From positions 1 through 64,000 of the forward strand of contig NZ_JAFKON010000009.1 in assembly GCF_022803015.1 (NCBI RefSeq): a DNA stretch of 64,000 bases. The letters run 5' to 3'. Below the pieces are notes generated by a model that made no database searches, had not been told where the DNA came from, and worked only from the letters and a program-made list of their open reading frames with translations. Position 1 is the first letter of the stretch, and every line of letters starts with the position of its first letter. Below, piece by piece: positions 33,253 through 42,075 of this stretch. A program made the position numbers and the translations under genes. Source of the DNA: Arthrobacter humicola. GTDB taxonomy: Bacteria; Actinomycetota; Actinomycetes; Actinomycetales; Micrococcaceae.

Positions 33253-36200
33253 GTGTTTTTTCTTGAACCTGAGGTACCGGGCTCATTACCGGACCTGATC
33301 TACTCCGCCAGCGACCTCGTGGTGGCAGCGAGTTGCGAGTATCAGCTGCTGCGGAAACTCGACGAGAAGCTGGGCCGGTCCCCCCGAGCTACGTTCGAAG
33401 ACGACGAGATGCTCAAGCATGCAGCGGTGTTGGGTGACCTCCACGAGCGCAAGGTCCTCGGCGGTTTCGTTGCGGAGTTTGGCGACTGGGATCCGGCCAC
33501 CGGGCACGGCGTGTACGACGTCGTCCCGGCCGAGGCCATGGACCGCGCCACGCTGGCGGTCAAGCACGCCGAGTCCATTGGGGCGCTGCGCGCGGGAGCC
33601 GACGTCGTCTTCCAGGCCGCCTTCTTCGACGGCCAGTTCCACGGCCGCTCCGACTTCCTCGTGCGGCAGTCCGACGGCAGCTACGCCGTGTTCGACACTA
33701 AGCTCGCCCGCCACGCAAAGGTGACGGCCCTGCTCCAGCTGGCCGCCTACGGCGACCAGCTGCTGAAGGCCGGGATCCCGGTGGACCCGGCAGTGACCCT
33801 CGTCCTTGGCTCGACAGTGCAGCTGCCCGGCGGCGGATTCGACTACGTGCGAAGCCACCACAAACTCTCCGAAATCCTGCCGGTTTTCCGAGAGCGCCGC
33901 GAGCGTTTCCTCGCGCTGACCGCCGCGCACATCGCACAGCCGGGACCAGTGGAGTGGGGCGCGCCCGGGCTGACCGCCTGTGGCCGCTGCGATTACTGCC
34001 AGGAGCAAGTCAAAGCCACCGACGATCTCCTCCTCGTGGCCCGGATGAACTCCGTGCAGCGCAAGAACCTCCACGAACGTGGGATTAGTTCAGTCACTGA
34101 CCTGGCGCAAGCGACCCTCACCAAGCCCACACCTACGCTCCTGCGCCTGCAGGAACAGGCGCGGATGCAGAGCGGCGTTGGCCCTGCCGACGGAGAAGTC
34201 TGCTACCGCAAGGACGGCGAAGAGCACACCATCCGCTACGGCGTCCTGCCCGGGAACACCCTGGCCGAGCTGCCCCCACCGAGCCGGGGCGATATTTTCT
34301 TCGACTTCGAAGGCGATCCGCTGTGGCAGGACCGCGCCACGGGAGTGTGGGGGCTCGAGTACCTGTTCGGCGTGATCGAGGCGCCCACCGAGCCCGGGAC
34401 TCCGGGGATTTTCCGGCCATTCTGGGCCCACAGCCGGGAGGCGGAGAAGCAGGCGTTCCTCGATTTCCTTGACTATGTCGAGAAACGCCGGCGGGACCAC
34501 CCGGACATGCACGTCTACCACTACGCACCGTATGAAAAAACGGCGCTTCGAAAACTCTCGGTGATGCACGTTGCCGGGGAGGACATCGTGGACGAGTGGC
34601 TCCGCGAAGGCCTGCTGGTGGACCTGTACCAAACGGTCCGGAACAGCATCAGGATCTCCGAAAACTCTTACAGCATCAAGAAGCTCGAACCGCTCTACAT
34701 GGGGGCGAACCTTCGAACTGGCGAAGTGAAGGACGCCGGCGCCTCCGTGATTGCCTATGCACGGTTCTGCGACGCGAGGGACAATGAGCGGCCCGACGAA
34801 GCGGCCACAATCCTCGCCGGGATCTCCGACTACAACGAATACGACTGCCTCTCCACGCTGGAGCTCCGGAACTGGCTGCTCGGGCTGGCCAAGGAACGCC
34901 GGCTGGAGCCACACGGCGCGGAGCCGGGCGCGGCGTCCCGCTCGGAGGACGGCCCCGACGACGGCTCGGCACGGGCCGATGCGGCGCTTGCCCCGGCTGA
35001 GCTGGCACTGATGGAATTTGCTGAGCCGGGCAGCGGCTTGTCCGAGGACGACCGTAAGGCCGTGGCCATGCTGGCCGCGGCCGTGAGCTATCACCGCCGG
35101 GAGCGCAAGTCGTTCTGGTGGGCGCACTTCGATCGGTGTGAGCACGGTCCGGACACGCACGAACGGGACCGGAACGTTTTCCTCGTCGAATCCGCGGAAA
35201 TCCTCGACGACTGGCAACAGACGGGGACCAAACTTCCGGAACGGCGGGTCAAGCTGTCCGGCTCCGTGAGTCCAGGGTCGGACCTCCGCGAGGGCAGCAA
35301 GTGGTTCCGCATGTACGAACTGCCTCTTCCCGCCGGGCTGGAAGGTACCGGCAAGAACGGAACCGGACGGAGCGGATGGTTCGGCACGGAGGTCCTGGAG
35401 TTGGGCCATGAGGACGGCAAGGACACCGTCATCATCCGGGACCGGCTGCACCGGAAGATACAGCCCTACAATGACCTCCCCATCGCGCTGACGGAAGACC
35501 AACCCCTCGCCACCAAGAGCCTCGAGCAAGCACTGGCAGCCCTCGCTGACACGGTGGTCGCCGGCCTGGGGTCCGGCTCCCTCCCCCGCCATCCTGCGCT
35601 TGACCTCGTCCGGCGTCAGCCACCGAGGCTGGCCGCCGGAGCTTCACTGCCGCAGCCTGGCGCCGGACCGGACCGCTTCATTGAAGCCATCACGGCGGCC
35701 GTGCTGGCCCTTGACCACTCCTACCTGGCAGTGCAGGGTCCGCCCGGAACGGGCAAGACCCATGTGGGGTCCCACGTCATCGCCCGGCTCGTGGCCCGCG
35801 GCTGGAAAGTCGGCGTCGTCGGCCAGTCGCACGCGGTGGTGGAGAACCTGCTGAAGACCGCTGTCACGAAGGCTGGGGTCGACCCGGCGCTGGTGGCCAA
35901 AGACGTGAAGCACAACAACGCCCTGCCGTGGGCCCGGCGCACCGGCAAGGACGTTGCGGAGCTGCTGGGTGCGCCTGGAGGCGCCCTCGTCGGTGGCACG
36001 GCGTGGACCATGACCGGCGCCACCGTCCCGGCCGGCTCCCTGGACCTCCTGGTGATCGACGAGGCCGGCCAGTTCTCGCTGGCCAACACCCTTGCCGTGG
36101 CGCAGGCCAGCAGCCGACTGCTCTTGCTCGGCGACCCGCAGCAGCTGCCGCAGGTCAGCCAGGGCAGGCACCCGGAGCCGGTCGACGAGTCGGCCCTGGG

Positions 36201-36855
36201 CTGGATTTCCGCAGGCCACGCCACGCTGCCGCCCGAGCTTGGCTACTTCCTGGCCGACTCGTGGCGGATGACCTCCGAGCTGTGCCTGGCCGTCTCGGAG
36301 TTGTCCTACGAGGGCCGGTTGCGTTCCGCCCCATCCGCGGATCTGCGCCGTCTGGAGGGTGTGCCCGCGGGGATTGAGACGGTGATGGTGCCACACAGCG
36401 GGAACACGACGTCGTCGGCCGAGGAGGCTGCCGAGGTCGTCGGGCAGGTGCGCCGCCATCTGGGCCTTTCCTGGCACACCGCAGACGGAGCCCGGCCATT
36501 GGAAGCGTCCGACATTCTGGTGGTGGCCGCCTACAACGCCCAGGTCAATGTCATCCGCGATTCCTTGGACGCCGCGAATCTCGCCGGCGTGCGGGTGGGG
36601 ACCGTGGATAAGTTCCAGGGCCAGGAGGCCGCGGTCGTGATTGTGTCCATGGCATGTTCTGCGGTGGCCGAGGCTCCGCGGGGCATGGAATTCCTGCTCT
36701 CGCGGAACCGGATCAATGTGGCGGTGTCCCGCGGCCAATGGCGTGCCGTGATCGTCCGCGCGCCCGAACTGACCAACTACCTCCCCACGCATCCGGAGGG
36801 CATGGAACAGCTGGGCGGCTTCATCGGCCTGTGCCAGAGGTCGGTCAGCGCGTAG
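33253..36855 (+). CDS. TM0106-type RecB-like nuclease fused to a UPF1/DNA2-like helicase
   Basis: This 1,200-residue protein has three parts. Residues ~10-260 form a RecB/PD-(D/E)XK-like nuclease (SYAVFDTKLARHAK) ending in a Cys-rich segment CGRCDYCQEQ that could bind a metal or Fe-S cluster. Residues ~340-560 carry an RNase H-like domain with FFDFEGDP and YNEYDC. Residues ~800-1190 are a superfamily 1 helicase with Walker A GPPGTGKT (~829-836), LLVIDEAGQ, LLLGDPQQLPQ, VGTVDKFQGQE and NVAVSRGQ. The combination matches the TM0106 group of predicted nuclease-helicases, thought to act in DNA processing or repair; no substrate is known. GTG start directly behind a 14-bp repeat array. Confidence 0.9.
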   Translation: MFFLEPEVPGSLPDLIYSASDLVVAASCEYQLLRKLDEKLGRSPRATFEDDEMLKHAAVLGDLHERKVLGGFVAEFGDWDPATGHGVYDVVPAEAMDRATLAVKHAESIGALRAGADVVFQAAFFDGQFHGRSDFLVRQSDGSYAVFDTKLARHAKVTALLQLAAYGDQLLKAGIPVDPAVTLVLGSTVQLPGGGFDYVRSHHKLSEILPVFRERRERFLALTAAHIAQPGPVEWGAPGLTACGRCDYCQEQVKATDDLLLVARMNSVQRKNLHERGISSVTDLAQATLTKPTPTLLRLQEQARMQSGVGPADGEVCYRKDGEEHTIRYGVLPGNTLAELPPPSRGDIFFDFEGDPLWQDRATGVWGLEYLFGVIEAPTEPGTPGIFRPFWAHSREAEKQAFLDFLDYVEKRRRDHPDMHVYHYAPYEKTALRKLSVMHVAGEDIVDEWLREGLLVDLYQTVRNSIRISENSYSIKKLEPLYMGANLRTGEVKDAGASVIAYARFCDARDNERPDEAATILAGISDYNEYDCLSTLELRNWLLGLAKERRLEPHGAEPGAASRSEDGPDDGSARADAALAPAELALMEFAEPGSGLSEDDRKAVAMLAAAVSYHRRERKSFWWAHFDRCEHGPDTHERDRNVFLVESAEILDDWQQTGTKLPERRVKLSGSVSPGSDLREGSKWFRMYELPLPAGLEGTGKNGTGRSGWFGTEVLELGHEDGKDTVIIRDRLHRKIQPYNDLPIALTEDQPLATKSLEQALAALADTVVAGLGSGSLPRHPALDLVRRQPPRLAAGASLPQPGAGPDRFIEAITAAVLALDHSYLAVQGPPGTGKTHVGSHVIARLVARGWKVGVVGQSHAVVENLLKTAVTKAGVDPALVAKDVKHNNALPWARRTGKDVAELLGAPGGALVGGTAWTMTGATVPAGSLDLLVIDEAGQFSLANTLAVAQASSRLLLLGDPQQLPQVSQGRHPEPVDESALGWISAGHATLPPELGYFLADSWRMTSELCLAVSELSYEGRLRSAPSADLRRLEGVPAGIETVMVPHSGNTTSSAEEAAEVVGQVRRHLGLSWHTADGARPLEASDILVVAAYNAQVNVIRDSLDAANLAGVRVGTVDKFQGQEAAVVIVSMACSAVAEAPRGMEFLLSRNRINVAVSRGQWRAVIVRAPELTNYLPTHPEGMEQLGGFIGLCQRSVSA

Positions 36856-36880
36856 CTGTCCTAGCCGCACTCTCCGACGA

Positions 36881-37292
36881 GGGACATGCTCATTCTTCGG
36901 TTGCCCGCACCCTCCGACGAGGGACATGCCCATTCTTCCCCTCCACCAACGGACATCTAGGCATCATGCCCGTCGCACGCGGTCAGAGCCGGACATGTCC
37001 ACTCTTCGGCATCCACCCCACGGGACATGCCCATTCTTCGCCAGCCCAGGGGACATGCCCATTCTTCGCCAGCCATCCCAGGGGACATGCTCATTCTTCC
37101 CCTCCACCAAGGGACATCTAGGCATCATGCCCGTCGCCCGCGGTCAGGCCCGGACATGTCCACTCTTCGCCACCCACCCCACGGAACATGCCCATTCCCC
37201 GGCGGCCACCCCTAGGGGACATGCTCATTCTTGGCCTCGACCAAGGGAGATCTAGGCATCATGCCCGTCGCCCGCGGTCAGGGCTGGACATG
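36881..37292. repeat. GGACATG-type repeat array, cluster 1 (repetitive extragenic element)
   Basis: About ten copies of a GGGACATG(C/T)(C/T)CA core, mostly continuing as TTCTTC, fill the gap between the nuclease-helicase gene and the convergent isomerase gene. Larger composite units start at 36921, 37082 and 37216. Each runs GGGACATGC-CATTCTT, CTCCACCAA, GGACATCTAGGCATCATGCC, CGTCGC-CGCGGTCAG, then GGACATGTCCA. The core is close to the palindrome GGACATGTCC. The same family occurs at 48445-48935. There are no unique spacers of constant length, so this is not CRISPR. The array runs into the 3' end of the isomerase gene. Confidence 0.85.
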
Positions 37293-38105
37293 TCCCACGG
37301 TGGCGGGGTCGGTCGCGAGGAGGCCTTCGGCCAGCACGAGCGCCTCATCGAGCACCGTGCCGAAATTCACCGGGTCGTGTGCAAACCGGCCCAGGAACAG
37401 GCCCGAGAGACCCTCAAGCGTGGGCAGCAGACCCGGTTTGGCCGATCCGCCGTAAATGACCGGCAACCCTGGCACGCCGGCGGCGGTGAGCTGGTCCCGG
37501 AGCCGGCTGACGACGTCGGACACGTAGGCGGCGGCGGCCGGCTCGGTCGCGCCGATGGCCCAGACCGGTTCGTACGCCACCACCAGGCGGCCGGCGAGGT
37601 CCCAGTCGCCGTCGACGGCCGACTCGATCTGGCGGAACACAAAGTCCGCCGCAGCCGCCGGCTGCCCGCCGTCGCGCTCCCCCACGCACAGCAGCGCGGC
37701 GAGCCCGGCGTCGTCCGCGGCCCGGACCTTGCGGGTGATCATGGCGTCGTCCTCGTTGAAGTGCCGCCGGCGTTCGGCATGGCCGATCTCCACGAGCCGG
37801 ACGCCGAGTTCCGCGAGCATGGACGGGGCCACTTCCCCGGTCCAGGGCCCGTCCGCCCAGCCGCAGTTCTGCGCACCAAGGAGCAGCGGCGAACCCGCCA
37901 GGAGCCGGGCCGCCGCGGGCAGGACGGGGAAGGACGGGATGACAAACGGGACAACCCGCCCGGCCGCGAGGGCCGGGCGGGTGTCCACTTCGTGCTGCAG
38001 CCGCTCGAGCCAGTCCAGGCTGTCCCGGTAGCCGAGGTACATCTTGGTGCTGACCCCCACCAGGATGCGGGTGTTGGAGGTCTGGCTGCCGGGGCTCTGC
38101 TGCAT
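37278..38105 (-). CDS. Triosephosphate-isomerase-like enzyme, probable L-erythrulose-1-phosphate isomerase
   Basis: This 275-residue TIM-barrel protein keeps the catalytic residues of triosephosphate isomerases: Lys21 in STKMYLGY, the His of EIGHAERR (~109) and the Glu of AYEPVWAIG, plus the phosphate loop VIYGGSAKP. Divergence from housekeeping enzymes (for example VSTKMYL instead of NWKMN) and its place behind a DhaK-type kinase and an RpiB-like gene fit the LerI/EryH group, which converts L-erythrulose-1-phosphate to D-erythrulose-4-phosphate. The last residues (TVGHVQP) and the stop codon are encoded within the GGACATG repeat array. It is the distal gene of the leftward catabolic operon. 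Confidence 0.75.
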   Translation of the reverse strand: MQQSPGSQTSNTRILVGVSTKMYLGYRDSLDWLERLQHEVDTRPALAAGRVVPFVIPSFPVLPAAARLLAGSPLLLGAQNCGWADGPWTGEVAPSMLAELGVRLVEIGHAERRRHFNEDDAMITRKVRAADDAGLAALLCVGERDGGQPAAAADFVFRQIESAVDGDWDLAGRLVVAYEPVWAIGATEPAAAAYVSDVVSRLRDQLTAAGVPGLPVIYGGSAKPGLLPTLEGLSGLFLGRFAHDPVNFGTVLDEALVLAEGLLATDPATVGHVQP

Positions 38106-38175
38106 GTGTTGGTGCTTTCTGCTGGATCCAGTGGATGGGTGCTGGACGTCGCGCTGGAAGTGAGGCCGGGGGCCT

Positions 38176-39525
38176 TTACTGTTCTAGCAGCTCGTCGGCC
38201 TTGTTCTTGAAGCGGCGGGTCGCGAACATCATGGCCGCTGCCAGGAACGGGAGCACGCCGAGGGCGTAGACGCCCATTGTCCCGGTGTCCGAGGCGGTGA
38301 TCTGGTTGACCGAGGTGCGCAGGATCGGCGCGACGAAGCCGCCGAGGTTACCGAGCGAGTTGATCAGGCCGATCCCCGCGGCCGCGGCGGTTCCGGTGAG
38401 GAACGCCGTCGGGTAGGACCACGCGATGGGGCCGATGGAGAGGAACGAGCACACGGCGAGGGTGATGAAGATGATGCCGAGCGCCGGAATGTGGTTGGCG
38501 CCGGCCCACGCAGAGCCGAAGATGCAGAGTCCGGTGGAGATGAATAGGCCGGTGCCCCAGACCCGGCGGCGGATCACCGTGTTCGCTGCCTTGCCGATGA
38601 AGTAGCAGGCGAAGATGCCGAAGAACCACGGGATGGCTGCCATCAGGCCGACGGCGATGCCCACCTTCTGGCCGGTCAGCTGGGCGACCTGCTGCGGCAG
38701 GTAGAAGGTGACGCCGTAGACGGCGATCTGCAGGCAGAAGTAGATGACGGTGAAGTACCAGACCTTGCCGTTCTTCATGGCGGCCAGGACGCCGTGCGGC
38801 CCGGACTCTTCCTTGACGGTGTCCTCGAGCGCCATGACCTCCAGGAGCGCGTTCTTCTCGTCCTTGTCCAGGAACTTGGCGTCCTGCGGGCTGTTGATCA
38901 GGAAGAAGTAGGCGGCGATGCCGGCAACGACGGCCAACATGCCTTCGACGAAGAACATGACCTGCCAGCCCTGGACGCCGGGGACCTGATCGCCGATGTT
39001 GATCAGCCAGCCGGAGAGCGGCGCGCCCAGCATCTGGGAGAACGGCTGGGCCAGGTAGAAGATGGCGAACATCTTGACGCGGACCTTGTTGGGGAACCAT
39101 GCGGCCAGGAACATGATGACGCCGGGGAACAGCCCGGCCTCGGTGACGCCCAGCAGGAAGCGCAGGATGATGAAGGACGTCTCGCCCTGGACGAACGCGA
39201 AGCAGGCCGAGACGATGCCCCAAGTGATGGCGATCCGGGCCAGCCACACCTTGGCGCCGAATTTGGTCAGGAGCAGATTGCTCGGGATTTCGAACAGTGC
39301 GTAACCGATGAAGAAAATCCCGGCACCCAGGGCGAATGCGCCGGCACTAATGCCCTTGTCCACGCCCAGCGCCGCCTCGGAAAAGCCCACGTTGGTGCGG
39401 TCCAGGAAGGCCACCACGTACAGGATGACCAGCATGGGCATGAGCCGCCGGGAGGCCTTGGAGATGGCCGATTTAAGGACCGGTGTCTCCAGTAGGTCCC
39501 GAGTGGACGTTGTTGTTACGGTCAT
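38176..39525 (-). CDS. ACS-family MFS transporter
   Basis: This 449-residue twelve-helix carrier has the anion:cation symporter pattern: LMPMLVILYVVAFLDRTNVGFS in helix 1, GYALFEIPSNLLLTKFGAKVWLAR, and FLLGVTEAGLFPGVIMFLAAWFP. Related carriers transport sugar acids, tartrate or phthalate-type anions, which suits a locus for a four- or five-carbon sugar or sugar acid. I prefer the ATG at 39525 with GAGGAG upstream over the TTG directly before it. It lies between a 41-aa membrane protein gene and the isomerase gene in one operon. Confidence 0.85.
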   Translation of the reverse strand: MTVTTTSTRDLLETPVLKSAISKASRRLMPMLVILYVVAFLDRTNVGFSEAALGVDKGISAGAFALGAGIFFIGYALFEIPSNLLLTKFGAKVWLARIAITWGIVSACFAFVQGETSFIILRFLLGVTEAGLFPGVIMFLAAWFPNKVRVKMFAIFYLAQPFSQMLGAPLSGWLINIGDQVPGVQGWQVMFFVEGMLAVVAGIAAYFFLINSPQDAKFLDKDEKNALLEVMALEDTVKEESGPHGVLAAMKNGKVWYFTVIYFCLQIAVYGVTFYLPQQVAQLTGQKVGIAVGLMAAIPWFFGIFACYFIGKAANTVIRRRVWGTGLFISTGLCIFGSAWAGANHIPALGIIFITLAVCSFLSIGPIAWSYPTAFLTGTAAAAGIGLINSLGNLGGFVAPILRTSVNQITASDTGTMGVYALGVLPFLAAAMMFATRRFKNKADELLEQ

Positions 39526-39611
39526 CAAAAAAACTCCTCGTCGAGCAATCAGTGGTGTAACTCAGTGGGGTGAATCAGTTGCGTGGAGAGCGCCGGATCG
39601 GGCCCAGCCAC

Positions 39612-39653
39612 GCCGGATCCGGCCCGGCCAAGGCAGGCCGGGCCGGATCCGGC
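39612..39653 (-). promoter_or_regulatory. 18-bp perfect hairpin between small protein gene and MFS gene
   Basis: GCCGGATCCGGCCCGGCC (39612-39629) and its exact complement (39636-39653) are separated by the 6-base loop AAGGCA. It lies just after the stop of the 41-aa gene and ~87 bp before the MFS start. No U-run follows on the leftward strand, so it is either a Rho-type or partial terminator or an RNA stability/processing element inside the operon. Confidence 0.55.
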
Positions 39654-39662
39654 CGGAGAAAC

Positions 39663-39788
39663 TATCGCGAAAAAACCATCATCAGGACGCCGGCCGCGCA
39701 GGCCAGGATTCCGACGGCGAGGTAGATCTTGCGTCCCTTGCTCCAGGCTGCGAATCCGGGCGCGGGGGTTTGGCTGTGTTGTGCCACG
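39663..39788 (-). CDS. 41-aa single-span membrane protein
   Basis: A GTG start preceded by AAGGAAG opens a 41-residue frame only 11 bp after the stop of the dehydrogenase gene. A polar start (QHSQTPAPGFAAWSKGRK) leads to one membrane helix, IYLAVGILACAAGVLMMVF, ending SR. I do not recognise a family. Its place directly before the MFS gene and its single-span topology resemble the 42-aa transporter partner at 28187, but the sequences differ. The coding potential is supported by the ribosome binding site, tight spacing and the clean helix. Confidence 0.55.
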
Positions 39789-39799
39789 AGGCTTCTTCC

Positions 39800-40567
39800 T
39801 TAGTGCATGTAGAGTCCGCCATCCACATTCAGCGTCTGGCCGGAGATGTAGCCGGCGTCCTCGCTGATGAGGAAGGCGATGGCTGCTGCGATGTCCCGGG
39901 TGGTACCGACCCGGTTGACCACGAGGTCTTTGGTGAGTTCGTCCTTGCGTTCCTCGCTGAGGGTGCCGCCCATGATGTCGGTGTCGATGGGCCCGGGTGA
40001 GATGGCGTTGACCGTGATGTCGTATTCGCCCAGTTCACGGGCCGTGGCCCGGGTCAGGCCGATCACGCCGGCTTTCGCCACGGAGTACGGCGTCTTGGAG
40101 AAGGTGCCGCCGCCACGCTGCGCGGAGACCGAGGAGATGTTCACGATGCGCCCGATCCTGTTCTTCACCATGGATTCTGCGACGCGGCGGGTGGCGTAGT
40201 GGACGCCGTTGAGGTTGATGTTCAGCACCCGGTCCCATTCGGCGGCGTCGAGTTCCAGGTAGGGCACCGGAGAGCTGACCCCGGCCACGTTGGCGAGCGC
40301 AACGATCTGCGGCAGTTCCGCCTCGATGGCGTCGATTGCCGCGCGGACCGAGCCTTCGTCGGAAACGTTGGCGCCGGCGCCGAAGGCCTTGACGCCGTGC
40401 TCGGCTGCCAGTTCCTTGGCCGCCGCCTTGCAGAGGGCGTCATCGAGGTCGATGATGCCTATGCTCCAGCCCTGTGCGGCCAGGTAGCTGGCGGTGGCGC
40501 GGCCGATGCCGCGCTCGGACACGGCGCCGGTGATGATGGCGGTGCGTTCTGTGGGGAAAGTGCTCAT
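39800..40567 (-). CDS. Short-chain dehydrogenase/reductase
   Basis: This is a 255-residue classical SDR. The NAD(P)-binding motif TGAVSERGIG (13-22), NVAG (93-96) and the catalytic residues Ser145/146, Tyr161 and Lys165 (PYSVAKAG) are all present, as is the C-terminal SGQTLNVDGGLYMH. Asp residues at the end of strand 2 (IIDLDD) favour NAD over NADP. In this locus a polyol or tetritol/erythrulose dehydrogenase role is likely, comparable to D-threitol dehydrogenases of mycobacteria, but the substrate is not fixed by sequence. AGGAG precedes the ATG; the 41-aa gene follows at 11 bp. Confidence 0.85.
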   Translation of the reverse strand: MSTFPTERTAIITGAVSERGIGRATASYLAAQGWSIGIIDLDDALCKAAAKELAAEHGVKAFGAGANVSDEGSVRAAIDAIEAELPQIVALANVAGVSSPVPYLELDAAEWDRVLNINLNGVHYATRRVAESMVKNRIGRIVNISSVSAQRGGGTFSKTPYSVAKAGVIGLTRATARELGEYDITVNAISPGPIDTDIMGGTLSEERKDELTKDLVVNRVGTTRDIAAAIAFLISEDAGYISGQTLNVDGGLYMH

Positions 40568-40603
40568 GGGAAGGCTCCTGAAGTGAAAGAGGAAGATGCG
40601 GAA

Positions 40604-41590
40604 TCAGCTGATGGGGGCGGGGCCGAGCTCGTCGATGAGCTTCTGCATGGCCACGTACGCCTTGTTCCGGTAGGCGATCAGTTCCGGCGTGCGCTCCGCC
40701 GGGACGTTGAGGAAGCCAGCTCCGGTCTTGGTGCCCAGCTTTCCGGCCTCCACCAGGTCGGTGAGGATCTTCGGCGTCGCGAACCGTTCCGGGAAATCGG
40801 TCTGGAGGGACTTGTAGCAGAAGTTGTAGACGTCCAGCCCGGCCATGTCGGCAATGGCGAAGGGCCCGAAGAACGGCAGCCGGAAGCCGAAGGTGGTGCG
40901 GACCAGGGTGTCGACGTCCTCCGCGGTCGCGATCTCCTGCTCCACCAGCTGGGCGGCCTCGTGGAACAGCGCGTACTGGAGCCGGTTGAGCACGAAGCCG
41001 GTGACGTCCTTGACGACGGCGGTCTGCTTGTTGGCCGCGTGCACGAGGTCGCGGACGGCGCCGACCGTGGCGGCCGAGGTGCCGGCATGGGGGATGATTT
41101 CAACGCCCGGGATGAACGGGGACGGGTTGGAGAAGTGCACGCCCAGGAAGCGCTCCGGGTTGGTGACCGGCTCGGACAGGTCCGCGATGGAGATCGTGGA
41201 CGTGTTGGACCCGATGATGGCGTCCGGGCGGGCGGCCGCGCTGATGCGGGCGAGGGTCTGGTGCTTGATCTCGATGACCTCGGGGACGGCTTCTTCGATG
41301 AAGTCGGCGTCCGCCACGGCCTCCTCGATGTCCTTGGCGGGCCAGAGGTTTTCCTTCAGGATTGCGGTGGCGCCTTCCGGGAACAGCCCGGCGGCAACGA
41401 ATTCGTCGGATTCGGCCAGGAGCCGCTCGTAATTCTTCTGGGCCACTTCCGCGGACACATCCGCGAGCGCCACCCGGGCGCCACCGAGTGCCAGGACCTG
41501 CGCGATCCCGCCGCCCATGTAGCCGGAGCCGACGACGGCGATCTTGCGGGCGGCGTTGATGGCGGCTGCGGTTGCTGTTGATTCGGTCAT
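40604..41590 (-). CDS. 3-hydroxyacyl-CoA dehydrogenase family (sugar-acid dehydrogenase-like) protein
   Basis: This 328-residue protein has the NAD-binding motif VVGSGYMGGGIAQV (~20-33), ADFIEEAVPE, SNTSTISI, HFSNPSPFIPGVEII and a C-terminal six-helix domain with GFVLNRLQYALFHEAAQLVE and GLGL-type FGPFAIADMAGLD. These place it in the 3-hydroxyacyl-CoA dehydrogenase/L-gulonate 3-dehydrogenase superfamily. No thiolase, CoA ligase or enoyl hydratase genes are nearby, so oxidation of a sugar acid hydroxyl is more likely here than fatty acid oxidation. A longer frame from 41686 would overlap the RpiB-like gene; the ATG at 41590 lies 2 bp after that gene's stop. Confidence 0.8.
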   Translation of the reverse strand: MTESTATAAAINAARKIAVVGSGYMGGGIAQVLALGGARVALADVSAEVAQKNYERLLAESDEFVAAGLFPEGATAILKENLWPAKDIEEAVADADFIEEAVPEVIEIKHQTLARISAAARPDAIIGSNTSTISIADLSEPVTNPERFLGVHFSNPSPFIPGVEIIPHAGTSAATVGAVRDLVHAANKQTAVVKDVTGFVLNRLQYALFHEAAQLVEQEIATAEDVDTLVRTTFGFRLPFFGPFAIADMAGLDVYNFCYKSLQTDFPERFATPKILTDLVEAGKLGTKTGAGFLNVPAERTPELIAYRNKAYVAMQKLIDELGPAPIS

Positions 41591-41592
41591 AT

Positions 41593-42075
41593 TCAGACTG
41601 CCTTCGTGTATTCGGGTTCGTACGAGCAGATGGCGTCCACCTTCGCGGCGGAGGAGGAGTTTTCGTCGAAGCGGTGGCTCAGCCATTCACCCACGAGCTT
41701 CTTGGCCAGTTCCAGCCCGATGACGCGCTGCCCCAGCGTGAGCACCTGGGCGTTGTTGCTCAGGACGGACCGCTCCACCGAGTAGCTGTCGTGGGCCGTG
41801 ACGGCGCGGATGCCGGGGACCTTGTTGGCCGCGATCGCCACGCCCAGGCCGGTGCCGCAGATCAGCAGCGCCCGGTCGGCGTCGCCGTCGGCGATCTTGC
41901 GGGCCGCGTCGACGGCGACGTGCGGATAAGCGGTGGAGTCGTTGGCGCCGACTCCCACGTCCTGCACGGACGCCACACGGGGGTCGGCTTCGAGGAGCGC
42001 CTTCAGCGCGTTCTTGTATTCGACGCCGGCCTCATCGTTGCCGATGACCACGCGCCAGCCTGTTGCTGTGCTCAT
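41593..42075 (-). CDS. RpiB/LacAB-like isomerase, probable D-erythrulose-4-phosphate isomerase
   Basis: This 160-residue RpiB-type sugar-phosphate isomerase has VIGNDEAGVEYK near the start, the YPHVAVDAARKIA segment, catalytic Cys73 in ICGTGLGVAIAANK, and SNNAQVLTLGQRVIG. The usual DHAG at the start is replaced by NDEAG, a common feature of tetrose-specific relatives. With the adjacent DhaK-type kinase and TPI-like isomerase, this fits the DerI/EryI group that forms D-erythrose-4-phosphate. It overlaps the kinase gene by 4 bp (ATGA at 42072-42075), indicating coupled translation. Confidence 0.82.
   Translation of the reverse strand: MSTATGWRVVIGNDEAGVEYKNALKALLEADPRVASVQDVGVGANDSTAYPHVAVDAARKIADGDADRALLICGTGLGVAIAANKVPGIRAVTAHDSYSVERSVLSNNAQVLTLGQRVIGLELAKKLVGEWLSHRFDENSSSAAKVDAICSYEPEYTKAV

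Noticed and set aside
36926..37255. Rightward frames encoding GHAHSS/CPFF-rich peptides
   Set aside because: They are only translations of the GGACATG repeats in different frames, without start signals.
36881..37292. CRISPR array
   Set aside because: Repeats are short, variable and nested in composite units, there are no unique spacers of constant length and no cas genes nearby.
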